Positions 49,001 to 59,245 of a stretch of 64,000 bases of DNA are shown here, in pieces. The stretch is from contig VWZW01002569.1 of NCBI GenBank assembly GCA_013397115.1, positions 1,040,766 through 1,104,765 of the forward strand, in the 5' to 3' direction. Every line of letters starts with the position of its first letter. Within the stretch, counting starts at the first letter, position 1. The notes beneath the pieces are model-generated. The model was not told where the DNA came from. It saw only the letters and a list, made by a program, of their open reading frames with translations, and did not search any database. This DNA comes from Edolisoma coerulescens. Lineage: Eukaryota; Chordata; Aves; Passeriformes; Campephagidae. A program made the translations under genes and the position numbers.

Positions 49001-52000
49001 TTTGGGAGAAGGTTTTGTAGGTAAGGTCAGTAACTAGTTTCACCAAGGAGAGACAGGAAGTCTGTAAAGGAAAAGAGATTGAGCAGAGGTGCTGATCACT
49101 GGCTTTTGCTTTTTCCTTGTGCACTTCAGCTTTTGCTGCTGCTTCTGTAGGTATGGAAGCTATTCTTGGCAAATATATTTGATGCAAAAGATGATGAAGA
49201 CAATTAATTGAAGATAAATCACATTCTATATAAACATTTGATGCGATTAGTACCAAAAAGATTCCTTATGAAGTTAGGTTTGAATTACAGTCTGTGAAGT
49301 TTTTACCTCTGACATCAGGAAATTATTTTGGTTGATAGTATGCAGCCTGGTCTCAGAGTCCTTGTTCAGTTCCTGGTGAGACACAGCAGTTTTCTGTGGT
49401 TAGCAATCAGAGCAGCACTATTATTTAAGCTTTCCAAGATGTTTGAGGCTACATAGTGAAGACAATTCTTGATGCAGAATCTACAGAATAAAGCTGACAG
49501 AGTATTTTGAGTAACTTGAATAAAAGTATCACTCATTTATTTTACAATTGGTTTTATAAAAAGTTTTATAAACATTCATCAGCTTTCTCTTCAGCTCTTA
49601 TTATTTCATAGAATCAGAATATGCTGAGTTGGAAGGGACCAGTCAGGATCATTAAAGTCCTACTCCTACCCTTCTGCAGGACACTCCAGGAATGACAGAA
49701 TGTGCCTGAGAGTATTGTCCAAACAGTTCTTGAACTCTGTCAGGCTGGTGCTGTGACCACTTCCCTGCTGAGCCTGTTCCAATGCCCAGCTACCCTCTGG
49801 GTGAAAAACTTTTTCCTAGTATCTTACTTAAACCTCCCTGAATACAGCTTCTTGTCGTTTCCTTGGGTCCTGAGAGTGAAGAGAGCTTGCCCCTACGTTA
49901 CCCCCTCATAAGGATGTTGAAAACTGCGAAGAGGTCTCCCCTCAGTCTCCTCTAGGCTGAACAGACCAAGTGACATTCCTCATAGGGCTTCCCCTCAAGA
50001 CCCTTCATCATCCTCAGGGCCCTCCTTTGGATGCTCTGTAATAGCTTTATACCTTTTTCATTTTGTGGTGCCCAAAATTGCCCCAGGATTCAAGCTGAGG
50101 CCGCCCCAGTGCAGAGCAGAGCGGGACAATCCCCTCCCTTGCCCGGCTGGCGATGCTGTGCCTGATGCCCCCCAGGACACGGGTGGCCCTCCTGGCTGCC
50201 AGGGCACTGCTGACTCAGGTTCAACTTGCCATTGACCAGGGCCCCCAGGTCCCTTTCTGCAGTGCTGCTTTCCAGCCTCTCCTTCCCCAGTGTATACACA
50301 GAGCCAGGGTTGCGCTCTCCCAGGGGCAGAATCTGGCACTTTCCCTTGTTAACCTTTGTATGGCTGGTGATTGCCCATCTCCCTTATTTGTCAAGCTCTC
50401 TTTGCGTTGAATGTGGTAGAACTTATTCAGGCAAATGGAAAGACTCAGTCTTCACTGAATTTGGAGTCAAGACCTGAAAAATCTGACTGCATCTCCTGAT
50501 GTAATTATCATGTTTTGCTTCGTTTATAGGCAGGCTTCTGGATGTTATTGACAAAGAGGACTTGAAGAATGCCACATTCATTTATTTTGCATCTGATCAT
50601 GGAGGATTTTTAGAGGGTCACAGAGGAAATTCTCAGTTGGGTGGATGGAATGGGATATATAAAGGTAAAATTTTAGTAGTGTGTACATGCATAAGAATTC
50701 CTCTTAAAAAAAGAATGATAGAATAAAATATATCCAAACAGACTATATTTAATAAACTATATGATGGGAGTATAATCTTGGATTGTAGGGCTGAAACAAA
50801 GCCAGGGCATCAGCTATTCATAGGGCTGGGGCAGATTAGAGGGGCAGGACCACTTCCCTCAGCCTGCTGGCCATGCTCTTCCTAATGCACACCAGGATAA
50901 CCTTGGCCTTCTTGGCCCCAAGGGCACTGCTGGCTCATGGAAAGCTCATTGTCCACCAGGACCCCTAGGTCCTTCTCTGCAGAGCTGCTTTGCAGCAGGT
51001 CAGCACCCAGCCTGTAATGGGGCATGGGGTTGTTCTTTCCCAGGTATAGGACCTTTCATTTGCCTTTGTTGAATTTCAAAAGGTTCCTTTCTACTGATTA
51101 TCTATGTCAATACTGGCAGATATCATGATGTTTATTTTCTTAATATAGTTTTCCAGTTTCTCACCCACCATATAGAAGTTTCTTCTAGACTCTCTATGGT
51201 TGGCTTGCAACACAGTGACAAAAGCTCTAGGGAAGTGAAGATCTATGGTATCTCTTGTACGTACTCCCTCCAGATTACTAAGCCTTGAAAAGTCACTCTG
51301 GCTACTGTGTAATGAAGTCTGAAAGCTGCATCCATCACATTTCCCTATAGAAGAAGAGTCATGTGCACCTTGACCTTCTCAGCATCACAATGCACATTGT
51401 CTAGCACTAAGTTACTTGATGAGCCACACAAGCAATGTTTGATACAGCTGGGATCCACCCACATACAGCCCTAAATTCAAAATTAGCCTTTAGTTCTTGT
51501 TACGAAGTTTCCGTGCCAGTAACAGATGCAAAAAGGCCAAGAGGCTCACCTAAGTAGCTTAGAATCTGATCTAAGGAATTCACCTCCACTAGCTGAACAT
51601 AAGTATATTAGTAACAGGAGAGTCCAGAGGGGAAAAAGAAATGTGATTAGGGAGTTCAGTATGAGAGGATGATGATGAAATCAAGCCTGCTTAGAGAGAT
51701 GGCAAGAGGGGATACAATATCAATTTAGATATCAGTAATAGAAAGACAGAACTATTTATGTCCACATAAAGCAGAACAGGGGATATCCCAGTGAAACTGA
51801 CAAGCAAGATTAAAAAATACAGTTTAATTAATAAATATCTGTAAAACTTACTCTTGCTGTTGGGAACTGTATATTAAAAACAAGCAGATAAATAAGCCAC
51901 ACATACAAATAATGAGAAGAGCCACTACTGAATGACAGTCTACTGTTTTCCAGGATTTAGAGTGTTTTCATTAAAGTTACATGAACATTCTAAAAGTCTT

Positions 52001-55000
52001 AAAACCTTTTATTATACAGTGCAATAAGCATCTGATGTATTTTATTCTTTTAGCTTTTTTGACCCTTCTACCCCCTCTATAACAGGTGGAAAAGGAATGG
52101 GAGGCTGGGAAGGAGGAATCCGTGTTCCAGGCATAGTTAGATGGCCAGGAGTGTTGCCTGCAGGGACAATTATCAATGAACCTACAAGCCTTATGGACAT
52201 CTATCCTACAGTAGTGCAACTGGCTGGAGGGACAGTGCCTCAGGACAGGTACAGAGGTGGCTTCATAAACCATATTGCTTCTCTTTCTTTATTTAGACAG
52301 AAGCTGACTGTGTCATGCATCCTAACAGCCACAGGTTAAATTCTCTTTGTTTCTAAACCAGGCAATTCTCTAGCTTGCTTTCTGCCCAGCTTTCCCTGTC
52401 TCATCTGCTTATGTGGAAAAGGCAAAGAAAAAAAAAGTATGTTTTATCAAGGGCCATTTAGCTAACTCAGCTCATCTGTCACTGAAAGGCCACTGGGTTG
52501 ATTTGGGACACTAGGATAACTGTGAAAAAAACTAGACTTCTCTAAAGGACATGAGAAATTGTGAGTGGCTAAGCCATTTCAGCAAAAAGCATAAAAGTAC
52601 TGGTAGAGTGTAGCTAAACCAACGGTTAGACAATTCAGTAAGTGGCTTCTTTTTTTAGTATTTTTACAAAGCCTGGAGCTCACAGAGCTATCAGCGATTT
52701 CCATTTCAGGTAGCAAAATTAAAACCTGTGAACTGTGCTTTCTCTATTGTTATCACTTCCAGGAAAATTACAGTAATGGTGACTTATCTCCCCAGGCAGG
52801 ATGTGTGAACTAACTGTAAATGCAAAATCTTCTAGTAACTGCTAATTACTGGTGTCCACCCATACACCCAATTAAAAACCTCAGGGCTCATTAGCTAATC
52901 AGTACCTTGGTTTAGTGATGACACTTGAAATCCTAATGCTGCACAGATACAGAGTGAGCACTGCTCATGCTCCAGCTGCAGACTTGAAATTGTTAAGCTA
53001 TCTGGTGACTCTGGTCCTCTCCGTCAGGGTCGTGGATGGGCACACCTTGCTGCCCCTGCTGCGGGGCACAGTGCAGCGCTCCAGGCACGAGTTCCTGTTC
53101 CACTACTGTGGTGTGTTTCTGCATGCAGTGCGCTGGCACCAGAAGGACAGTGAGTATAAACATCCCCCTCCTGCAGGTCAGAAATGGTGTCATGTCCTCT
53201 AGCTTCCCACAGAGTATCATGTAAAAATGTACATATACACATATATACCCATACATGTATACATACACACATATGTATATGGGAATACGTTCATTGTCTC
53301 AAACTCTCAGTTCTTCTACGAGGCCTCATTGTTAGCTGTCCTGCCTTGTCTGAGTTGAAAGTGTTTGCTTCCTGGGAAGTAGATCTTCAAAAATCTCTCA
53401 CTATTGTTAGAGATCTCTCTTTGTTTCTCTGTAATGCACACTTTTTTTTTTTGTGAACAAAGAAGGTTTCTGAGCAGAGAAAGCTGTGTCTGACTGCTCT
53501 AACTCCTGGAGAACATTCCTGTTGAAGAGCCATGCCACACTTCCTTAGTGAAAGGCTAAATACATACTCGAATCAAGTGGGGCATTTCAAGAATTGCTTT
53601 TCAAGTTCTCCTGCTGTTCTCCTCACCTAACTTGCATTGCTTGTTCTTCTAAGCTATGTAAGTTCTACTTAAGTAGCTGTGCCCACAATATGCAGATGCA
53701 AGGTGGGTTTTGTGGCATTTCATGTTTCTATGAAGCCATTTGCACATCTAGATTTCTTACATATGCCTTTCTACAATTTTTCCCATTGATCCTAAACTGT
53801 TCATGGCGAGGGGCCTAGAAACAATGCCATGCTCTGCATATAAAAGACCAGCTAATCAAATATGTAGCTCAGCTCTCAGCCAGGCCAAAAATTTCATTTC
53901 TTTGCTCCAACTGCAGTTTTTTCTGACTGGCCTGATAGACTTTTTAGAGTCCGTTTTAGCTCATTTACAAGTACGTCGCCCTCACATTACATATTTATAA
54001 TCTGTTAACATCTGTCTATTGATCAGCCTAGATATGAAGCCATTGTGTCTTGATGTCATCCAAGCAGGATCCATCGTTTAAGGCCTTCAGTGAAGCAAGA
54101 AGAATCCTTTGTTTATGTGTCAAAGAGTCCTTGCCTTTACCTCTGCACCATAACTCTTATTAGTGACAGTCCATTTCTTTCTGCTCATTAACCTGATTGA
54201 TTGTTACGAGATGGGTTTGAGAAATGTTTGGATTGAAGCAGCAGGTTTCTTTTCCCTTGGATATATTAAATTAACACTCTGCAGTAACATGCACATGCAC
54301 CCTTTGGATTCTGTCAGAGCTACTTCAGTAGCAAATTGTATATCCCTCTTTGCCTCTTGCAGATGAGTGAAACCCCCACTGCTTTTGTCAGCACTGATTT
54401 CTACTACCTTTTTTTTTTCTTTTATCCTTCTGTAACCCAGCTGTCTACTCAGCTCACCAGCACAGGTTAATTAAAATCAGCCTCAGTCTATGCTTCAAAG
54501 TGAAGTAACAAGGACCTGGCTGTCTTCCACTCTGCAACTCCAGTAATTATTTGCAGCTGTGAAAAGTGAATGTTAAAATTTAGCAGAATCAGAACAATTC
54601 TCCCCAGACATGCTACACTCACTACTCCGAATTGCCATACAGGATATAAACTATAAAGAATTCAGCTCAATTTTTTTTGGAAAAGAATGACTACTTAGCT
54701 CAGTTTTTCTGAGCACTGGTCACAAATTCCTATGTACATCTAGATAAGTCCATATTTCCATCTCATATTTATCTAATAAATGGTTATTTTAGCAATATCA
54801 CAACAGCACTCCAACTAGATGCAGATGCTCAGAAAAAAATGTGTGTCCCAGAGAGTGCTTGCTTAACTCTTTGTAACAAATATCTATGCTACCTGACCAA
54901 GCAAATCCCATGCTCTGGGCACCCTGATATCACAGAGGATGCTTGCACTTCTGTCCCAAGACAAACATTATTTTAGTAACAAGACAGGGATAAGCTTAAG

Positions 55001-56909
55001 GATGCAGAGCACATCCAGCCAGCAGCAAAGCAAATACTCAAACAGACCTAAGGAGTATCTGTCTGTCCTTAGTAAGCTGTCAGAAAGCTGAAAGATTTCA
55101 GCTTTCTTTCCAGATCCATGATATTCTGAGCTGGAAGGGCCCCATAAGGATCATCAAGTCCAACTCTTAAGGAAATGACCCATCCAGGGATTGAACCCAC
55201 AACCTTGGCATTATCACCACCATGCTCTACCCCTTTTTCTTTCAGAAATCCACCTTCTTTATCCTTTCTTTCACAATTTCAGAAATGGAGATATCTAGCA
55301 TTTATCTTCATTTTCTTACACTAAAACATTTCAGAACCATTGAGACAGCATTCCTCCATAAAAGTGCAGAAGCAGAATGTGGAAACTATGGGGTCAAAAT
55401 AAAAACACACAGAGCCAGCCAGCTAGCCATTAACTGCATATTTTAAGCAAAGATATTACCTAAACCTTAATATCTTTTATTTGTTCCCCTTCATCTTTTA
55501 AGAAGTTTTAAAATTTTATTTATTCACAAAATATTGTTCTAGCAGTAGTGACAACACAGAGACTGAAGAATAAAGCTGCAGGCTCCAGACATAGAGAACA
55601 ACTCTGGGCACAAGAGAAGAAAGGAAGAAAAGTTCAGCTGACTCCATTGAACCAAAAAGAAAATTCCATGTAGGAACAATGCAGTTGTCAGCTCTTTAAT
55701 GCTTTGAGCATAGAAGCTGCTGCCAGTGGTGAATGCTCCCTTTCTTCTTTTCTCTTTTTTCAGACAAAGTATCTAATTGCTGTCTTCTTGCTGGGCACAC
55801 CCTCGCCTCTGAGTTCAGTGTAGTGCTTTCTAAATGTGGGGTAAGGAATAGGACAAATAGGAGGAGGGAGGGAGAAGCAAAATGTCCTGATGAACTGCAT
55901 TCACATGTAGTCCTAGTAACTTACCACTTTTTCACTACAAGTTACAAACCTGTGCTTATCCCGTGGCCAGTACAAGAGCTTGATGAAGTACAAGCTCTAA
56001 AGCTGCGAACTATTTGCCTTCTTCATGTTAACTTAAAAACTAGAGTCCAGATTTTACTGCTTTAAAGGCCTGCAATTACCATCCTTTTTGGAAGTGTGCT
56101 GGAACATGAGCAGAGAAATAAGCTGTGGTCAGTTTCTGCCTAAATGTTCTTCTTCTCTCAGACGTACAGAGCCAGAAGAACCACCCACCAATACTTGCAC
56201 CCAGAAACTGGGGACTACGTTCTCCATTTCTCCCCTCCAAGAGGCATGAAAGGTTTTAAAGGGGAACAAGAAAGTGGCAGATTCTGTCTGTACTGAAAAT
56301 ATTGGCTAGCCATCCGTATACTGCACATGGTACCCAGAGCCAGGGTGCACCCACGAGCCACAAAAAACCCCTGAATCTCTGCCAGCTTCCACATCTTTTT
56401 CCCTGTATGTGACAACCATGACATAAGCTTCCCCTTGGAACAATAGAGCAGATCACTTAAACATGAGCCAACCTTTCAGGGACCACCCCCCAGCTCCTAA
56501 TGACATCAAGCTGCTCAAATGTGCTTCTTCTGTGACAGGTGGCACCATATGGAAGGCTCATTATGCTACGCCAGTGTTCCAACCAGAAGGCTCTGGGGCC
56601 TGTTTCAGAAGAGGAATTTGTCCATGTTTCAGGGATGGTGTAACCCATCATGACCCTCCGCTGCTGTTCAATCTCTCACAAGATCCGTCTGAGGCAAATC
56701 CTCTATCAGCTGACACTGAGCCCTTGTTTGACGCCGTAATGAGGAGAATAAGAAGAGCTGTGGAAGAGCATCGCAAGACTGTGACTCCAGTCCCACAACA
56801 GCTGTCTCCTTACAATAATATATGGAAGCCATGGCTGCAGCCATGCTGTGGGACATTCCCATTCTGTTGGTGTCAGGAAGAAAATAACAAAGCAGAGAGC
56901 ACAGTCTAA
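42877..56909 (+). CDS. ARSD: Copy 3: ARSD-like membrane-associated arylsulfatase, intact from exon 2 to exon 10
   Basis: Third tandem copy, with the same fold and reaction as copy 1. Exons: 42877-43017, 43775-43896, 44759-44881, 46506-46929, 47839-47975, 50530-50664, 52086-52248, 53028-53149, 56539-56909. All are GT..AG bounded, open and equal in size to copy 1 except exon 2 (141 against 150 nt). They encode 578 full residues plus a split first codon. Sites present in order: a hydrophobic leader (NIWLILCLF), LADDLG, VCTPSR, GKWHMG, two membrane helices in exon 5, HVHTPL, SDHGG, GGKGMGGWEGG, and WKPWLQPCCGTFPFCWC. Exon 2 contains no ATG, so translation must start in an upstream exon. Large introns carry CR1 and SINE insertions. 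Closest by eye to ARSD; it might be the ARSH or ARSL orthologue, and the substrate is not deducible. Confidence 0.87.
43775..43896 (+). CDS. ARSD: Copy 3 exon 3: formylglycine signature
   Basis: Encodes AAAVCTPSRAAFLTGRYP, a canonical CxPSR motif, flanked by TTTAG and GTTGGA splice sites. The donor is weaker than average. Confidence 0.94.
44759..44881 (+). CDS. ARSD: Copy 3 exon 4
   Basis: Encodes VLFWNGGSGGLPPNETTFARIL, with the conserved NET sequon. 123 nt. Confidence 0.92.
   Translation, partial: AWHPALNGRFSSGTGVLGGSHQMKLLLPEYSTSKVILQHL
45290..45945 (+). repeat. CR1 LINE fragment in copy 3 intron 4, plus strand
   Basis: The plus strand encodes YVDFSKAFNTVSHNIL of the reverse transcriptase. 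It then jumps, by internal deletion, to the C-terminal 'LGRFSLEKRWLRGDF' and 'HRKFHLIIRKNFFAVQV' blocks. The CR1 3' UTR (GACCAGATGACCC, then TTCCAACC) follows. Frames are broken. Confidence 0.88.
46506..46929 (+). CDS. ARSD: Copy 3 exon 5: GKWH motif and membrane hairpin
   Basis: Encodes GKWHMGVNC, HCHHPLNHGFDYFYGMPF, then two hydrophobic helices (IILAVFTLVIGKL and IIICLAICGVLHFISW) and MRNHDITEQPM. 424 nt and fully open, the reference for seeing the damage in copy 2. Confidence 0.95.
47839..47975 (+). CDS. ARSD: Copy 3 exon 6: active-site His
   Basis: Encodes PFLLFVSLLHVHTPL and YGDNVEEMDWMVG, with a TTTCAG acceptor and GTAAGT donor. Confidence 0.95.
49607..50405 (-). repeat. CR1 LINE fragment in copy 3 intron 6, minus strand
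   Basis: It starts with the reverse-complement 3' tail (TTTCATAGAATCAGAATA, GTTGGAAGGGACC). Degenerate ORF2 sequence follows up to the region whose minus strand reads 'LGALVNGKLNLSQQCPGS'. Ends about 125 bp before exon 7. Confidence 0.88.
50530..50664 (+). CDS. ARSD: Copy 3 exon 7: second metal-binding site
   Basis: Encodes NATFIYFASDHGG (with an extra NAT sequon absent in copy 1) and QLGGWNGIYKG. It lies between two CR1 insertions that end about 125 bp upstream and begin about 165 bp downstream. Confidence 0.94.
50830..51075 (-). repeat. CR1 LINE internal fragment in copy 3 intron 7, minus strand
   Basis: Contains antisense CR1 phrases (CACCAGGACCCCTAGGTCC, and GGACCTTTCATTTGCCTTTG), truncated at both ends. 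It covers the same part of CR1 as the end of the preceding fragment, so it is a separate insertion. Confidence 0.75.
52086..52248 (+). CDS. ARSD: Copy 3 exon 8: catalytic Lys
   Basis: Encodes GGKGMGGWEGGIRVPG and NEPTSLMDIYPTVVQLAGG; both splice sites are intact. Confidence 0.95.
53028..53149 (+). CDS. ARSD: Copy 3 exon 9
   Basis: GC-rich exon encoding DGHTLLPLLRGTV and HEFLFHYCGVFLHAVRWHQKD. Confidence 0.92.
53222..53285. repeat. TA/CA-rich alternating tract
   Basis: Irregular TACA and TATA repeats, mostly alternating pyrimidine and purine, just after copy 3 exon 9. Confidence 0.75.
55105..55232 (-). repeat. tRNA-Ile-headed SINE with CR1-like tail, minus strand
   Basis: On the minus strand, from about 55232 downward, the sequence reads GTAGAGCATGG, then GATAATGCCAAGG, then GTGGGTTCAATCCC. 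These match the D-arm, anticodon-arm and T-arm order of a tRNA-Ile (AAT). The first dozen bases of the tRNA are missing. A linker follows, and then a CR1-type 3' end (GAGTTGGACTTGATGATCC, CTTCCAGCTC). A tRNA-Ile/CR1 SINE of this design is known from songbirds. It is not a functional tRNA. Confidence 0.65.
56539..56909 (+). CDS. ARSD: Copy 3 exon 10: C-terminal domain and stop
   Basis: Encodes VTHHDPPLLFNLSQDPSE, HRKTVTPVPQQ and WKPWLQPCCGTFPFCWC, ending at TAA. It differs at many bases from the shared block of copies 1 and 2, so it was not part of their conversion. An ATTAAA at 56922-56927 follows closely and is a possible poly(A) signal. Confidence 0.95.
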
Positions 56910-59019
56910 TACCAAAATCAAATTAAAGTTAGCTTTAAAGAAATTGATAATTTTTCACATTCACATGACTACAGTCACAGAGAGATTAGAGATAAAGATT
57001 AAATTACACTGGAATAATTAAACGGGACATTAGTGACTGGTTTTTTTTCAACTTTTTCTCTTACCCACGGAAATTTAGTAAGCTTGTGGTTTAAAAAAAA
57101 AAGAAGAAGCAGCAGTTCTTTTCTTACTGATTTTCAATTCAAACAAATGATGACTGATAAAAAAGCAAATTTTTAATAGCAGATGTTTGTATGGCAAATA
57201 TGCTTGTAAAGACAACAGAACTGAGCCCAAGAGGGTATCTACAGGCCTTATCTTTTTAAGGAAAAATAACCTGTTGCACAAAAATGAAAGGATAACGACA
57301 ATGAAAAAAATAATGAAAAATAAAATTGCACATTTAATTTGGAAACATACCAAAATGTATTGGCCTCTCAGAAATAAACACCTACTAATTTTCAGCAGTT
57401 TTTTGCCTCATTATTTGTACATTCATTTGTCTATCATGTAAGAATTCCCAGGGAAAACTGAACCGACAATTATGTTTTAAAAATTAGATAGCTAAATTTA
57501 GCATCTGAGGATCAGCAGCAAAGTACCTAGCTATTCTGAAATATTAAGCCACAACAATTCTTACTGACATGTAAGGACATGTAGTTAAGTCCTCTCACTT
57601 GTGAGAGCATTGAAAATCATCACCCTGCTGTCTTGTGAGGATTTTAAAATTTGGGACCTATCTGTGAGACCAGTTCATAAGCCTGCATGTCCCACATGAG
57701 TGACAATGCCTCTGATTTCATAGGAGTGCCATTATGCTTCCTGAAAAATATGCTTTGTTTTGTGAAAAAACACATTGTTTTCAGTAGGAGGTGTTAAAGA
57801 AAATTCACCTCACAGACTAATCGCTTCTGTGTACAGGTTATCTTCAAGCCAAACAAGTGTCAGCACTCTCTATGGTCATTAGGGAAAGGGAGGGAATTAA
57901 AATATCTAATCCTCTCTTGCTGCCCTTAGGTTAAATAAATTCATCTCTCAAGATATAATCCTAACCATGCTCTTGAAGGGTTTTTGTGTCAAATCAGATT
58001 TTCAAATGGAGGCTCCTGTATTTTTTCCTCACCAAAAAAGTAGACTGTGGGCAATAGACTCAGATTCAAACTACTAAGTCTTCCTGAACACTGTATATTC
58101 AATCCCTGCTTTACAGCTAAAGGTCACCCAGGTTTTAAAAAGTAACAAGGGATGGTAAGAGCTGCAGAGCAGGTACTTCAGGTGACTAGTTTACTTAAAG
58201 CTTGCGGTCTCGAGGAGCCACACCAGTGCAGCTCTATTCAGGACCATTTTTTGCTTTTTAGAAGCAGGAAGAGACAAGAGGGCCCATAGCAGGACAAGAA
58301 GGCCCATTGCAGGCCCCTCTCTCTGCTCCTGAGCTGCCATGGCAGGTCCCTTTCACCACCTTCGGGACAGAAGAGAGTGTGTGCCTGGACTATGCACCCC
58401 TTGCAGCGTTTCAGAGAACCTCCTGGCTTACACCTCCAGTGTGCGAGGTCAGAGGTGTGGTGAGTCTCTGCTGTTTAAACAGCGTGGGTTGTGACCGTGA
58501 TGCAGCCCCAAGTGCAAGTCTCCAAAAGCCTGACCAGGCATTTCTTCAGGTTATTTCTCATTTCACCTTTCCTCTAAAAGGTCACCAAGAAAGTTGTGTG
58601 GAAAACATTCCACATAAATCAAAGGGCACACATGACAATGAACTGATTGGATGCCTCAATGTCACACTTGACAGAAGTATCTAAAAATATGTTTGTTCTC
58701 ACTTCTTAATAGCGTTTAAATCCACACCAGCATTGATACAAACTTGTCAGATTTGACATTTTTCTGTGGCTGACAGGGACTGAAACCAGAGCAGCTGCAT
58801 TTCACTGGATTCATGCAGGGAGAAAAGAGCATAGAAGACTACACATTTTAAAGCCAGTTTGGCTGATTCAGAGATGGAGGACAAATCCTACTGCTCAGTG
58901 GGGAACAAAGCCAAAAGCTGTCAAGCCAGTCAGTTCAGTAGCATCTACATTACCAGTTAAGTACAAGGATAAGTTTTTTCTCAGTTCACTTCACTGGCTT
59001 CCCCACTCACCCACTCCAT
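56910..59019. other. Downstream flank of copy 3, nothing recognised
   Basis: Probable short 3' UTR of copy 3, then AT-rich intergenic DNA. The open frame 58307-58684 (125 codons) has no recognisable domain, splice context or repeats and is probably chance. Confidence 0.4.
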
Positions 59020-59245
59020 TCATTAGGTTAGATATCAGGAAAAAGTTTTGCACACAGAGGGTGGTTGAGCGCTGGAACAGGTTCCCATGGAAGTGGTCAC
59101 AGCACAAAGCCTGTCTGAGTTCAAAAGGCATTTGGATAATGCTCTCAGGCACATGGCGTGATTCTTGGGATGTCCTGCACAGGGCCAGGAAGTGGACTCA
59201 GTGATCCTTGTGCGTCCCTTCCAGCTGAGCATGTTCTATGACTTA
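59020..59245 (+). repeat. CR1 LINE 3'-end fragment, plus strand
   Basis: Contains TTAGATATCAGGAAAAAGTT, GGTGGTTGAGCGCTGGAAC and a final CTTCCAGCTGAGCATGTTCT, the CR1 C-terminus and 3' UTR in sense orientation. Confidence 0.85.

Larger units (their letters stand above)
43018..56538 (+). other. Introns of copy 3
   Basis: Eight introns between exons 2 and 10, from about 0.7 to 3.4 kb; the longest is 53150-56538. Besides the listed CR1, SINE and TA/CA-rich tract, they show only AT-rich sequence. No nested gene was recognised. Confidence 0.55.

Noticed and set aside
55165..55232. Possible tRNA-Ile gene on the minus strand
   Set aside because: The acceptor stem and the 5' end of the D-arm are missing, and a CR1-like tail follows directly; it is the head of a SINE.
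58307..58684. 125-codon plus-strand open frame downstream of copy 3
   Set aside because: No recognised domain, no splice context linking it to other exons, and no compositional contrast with its surroundings; a frame this long is expected by chance in 64 kb.
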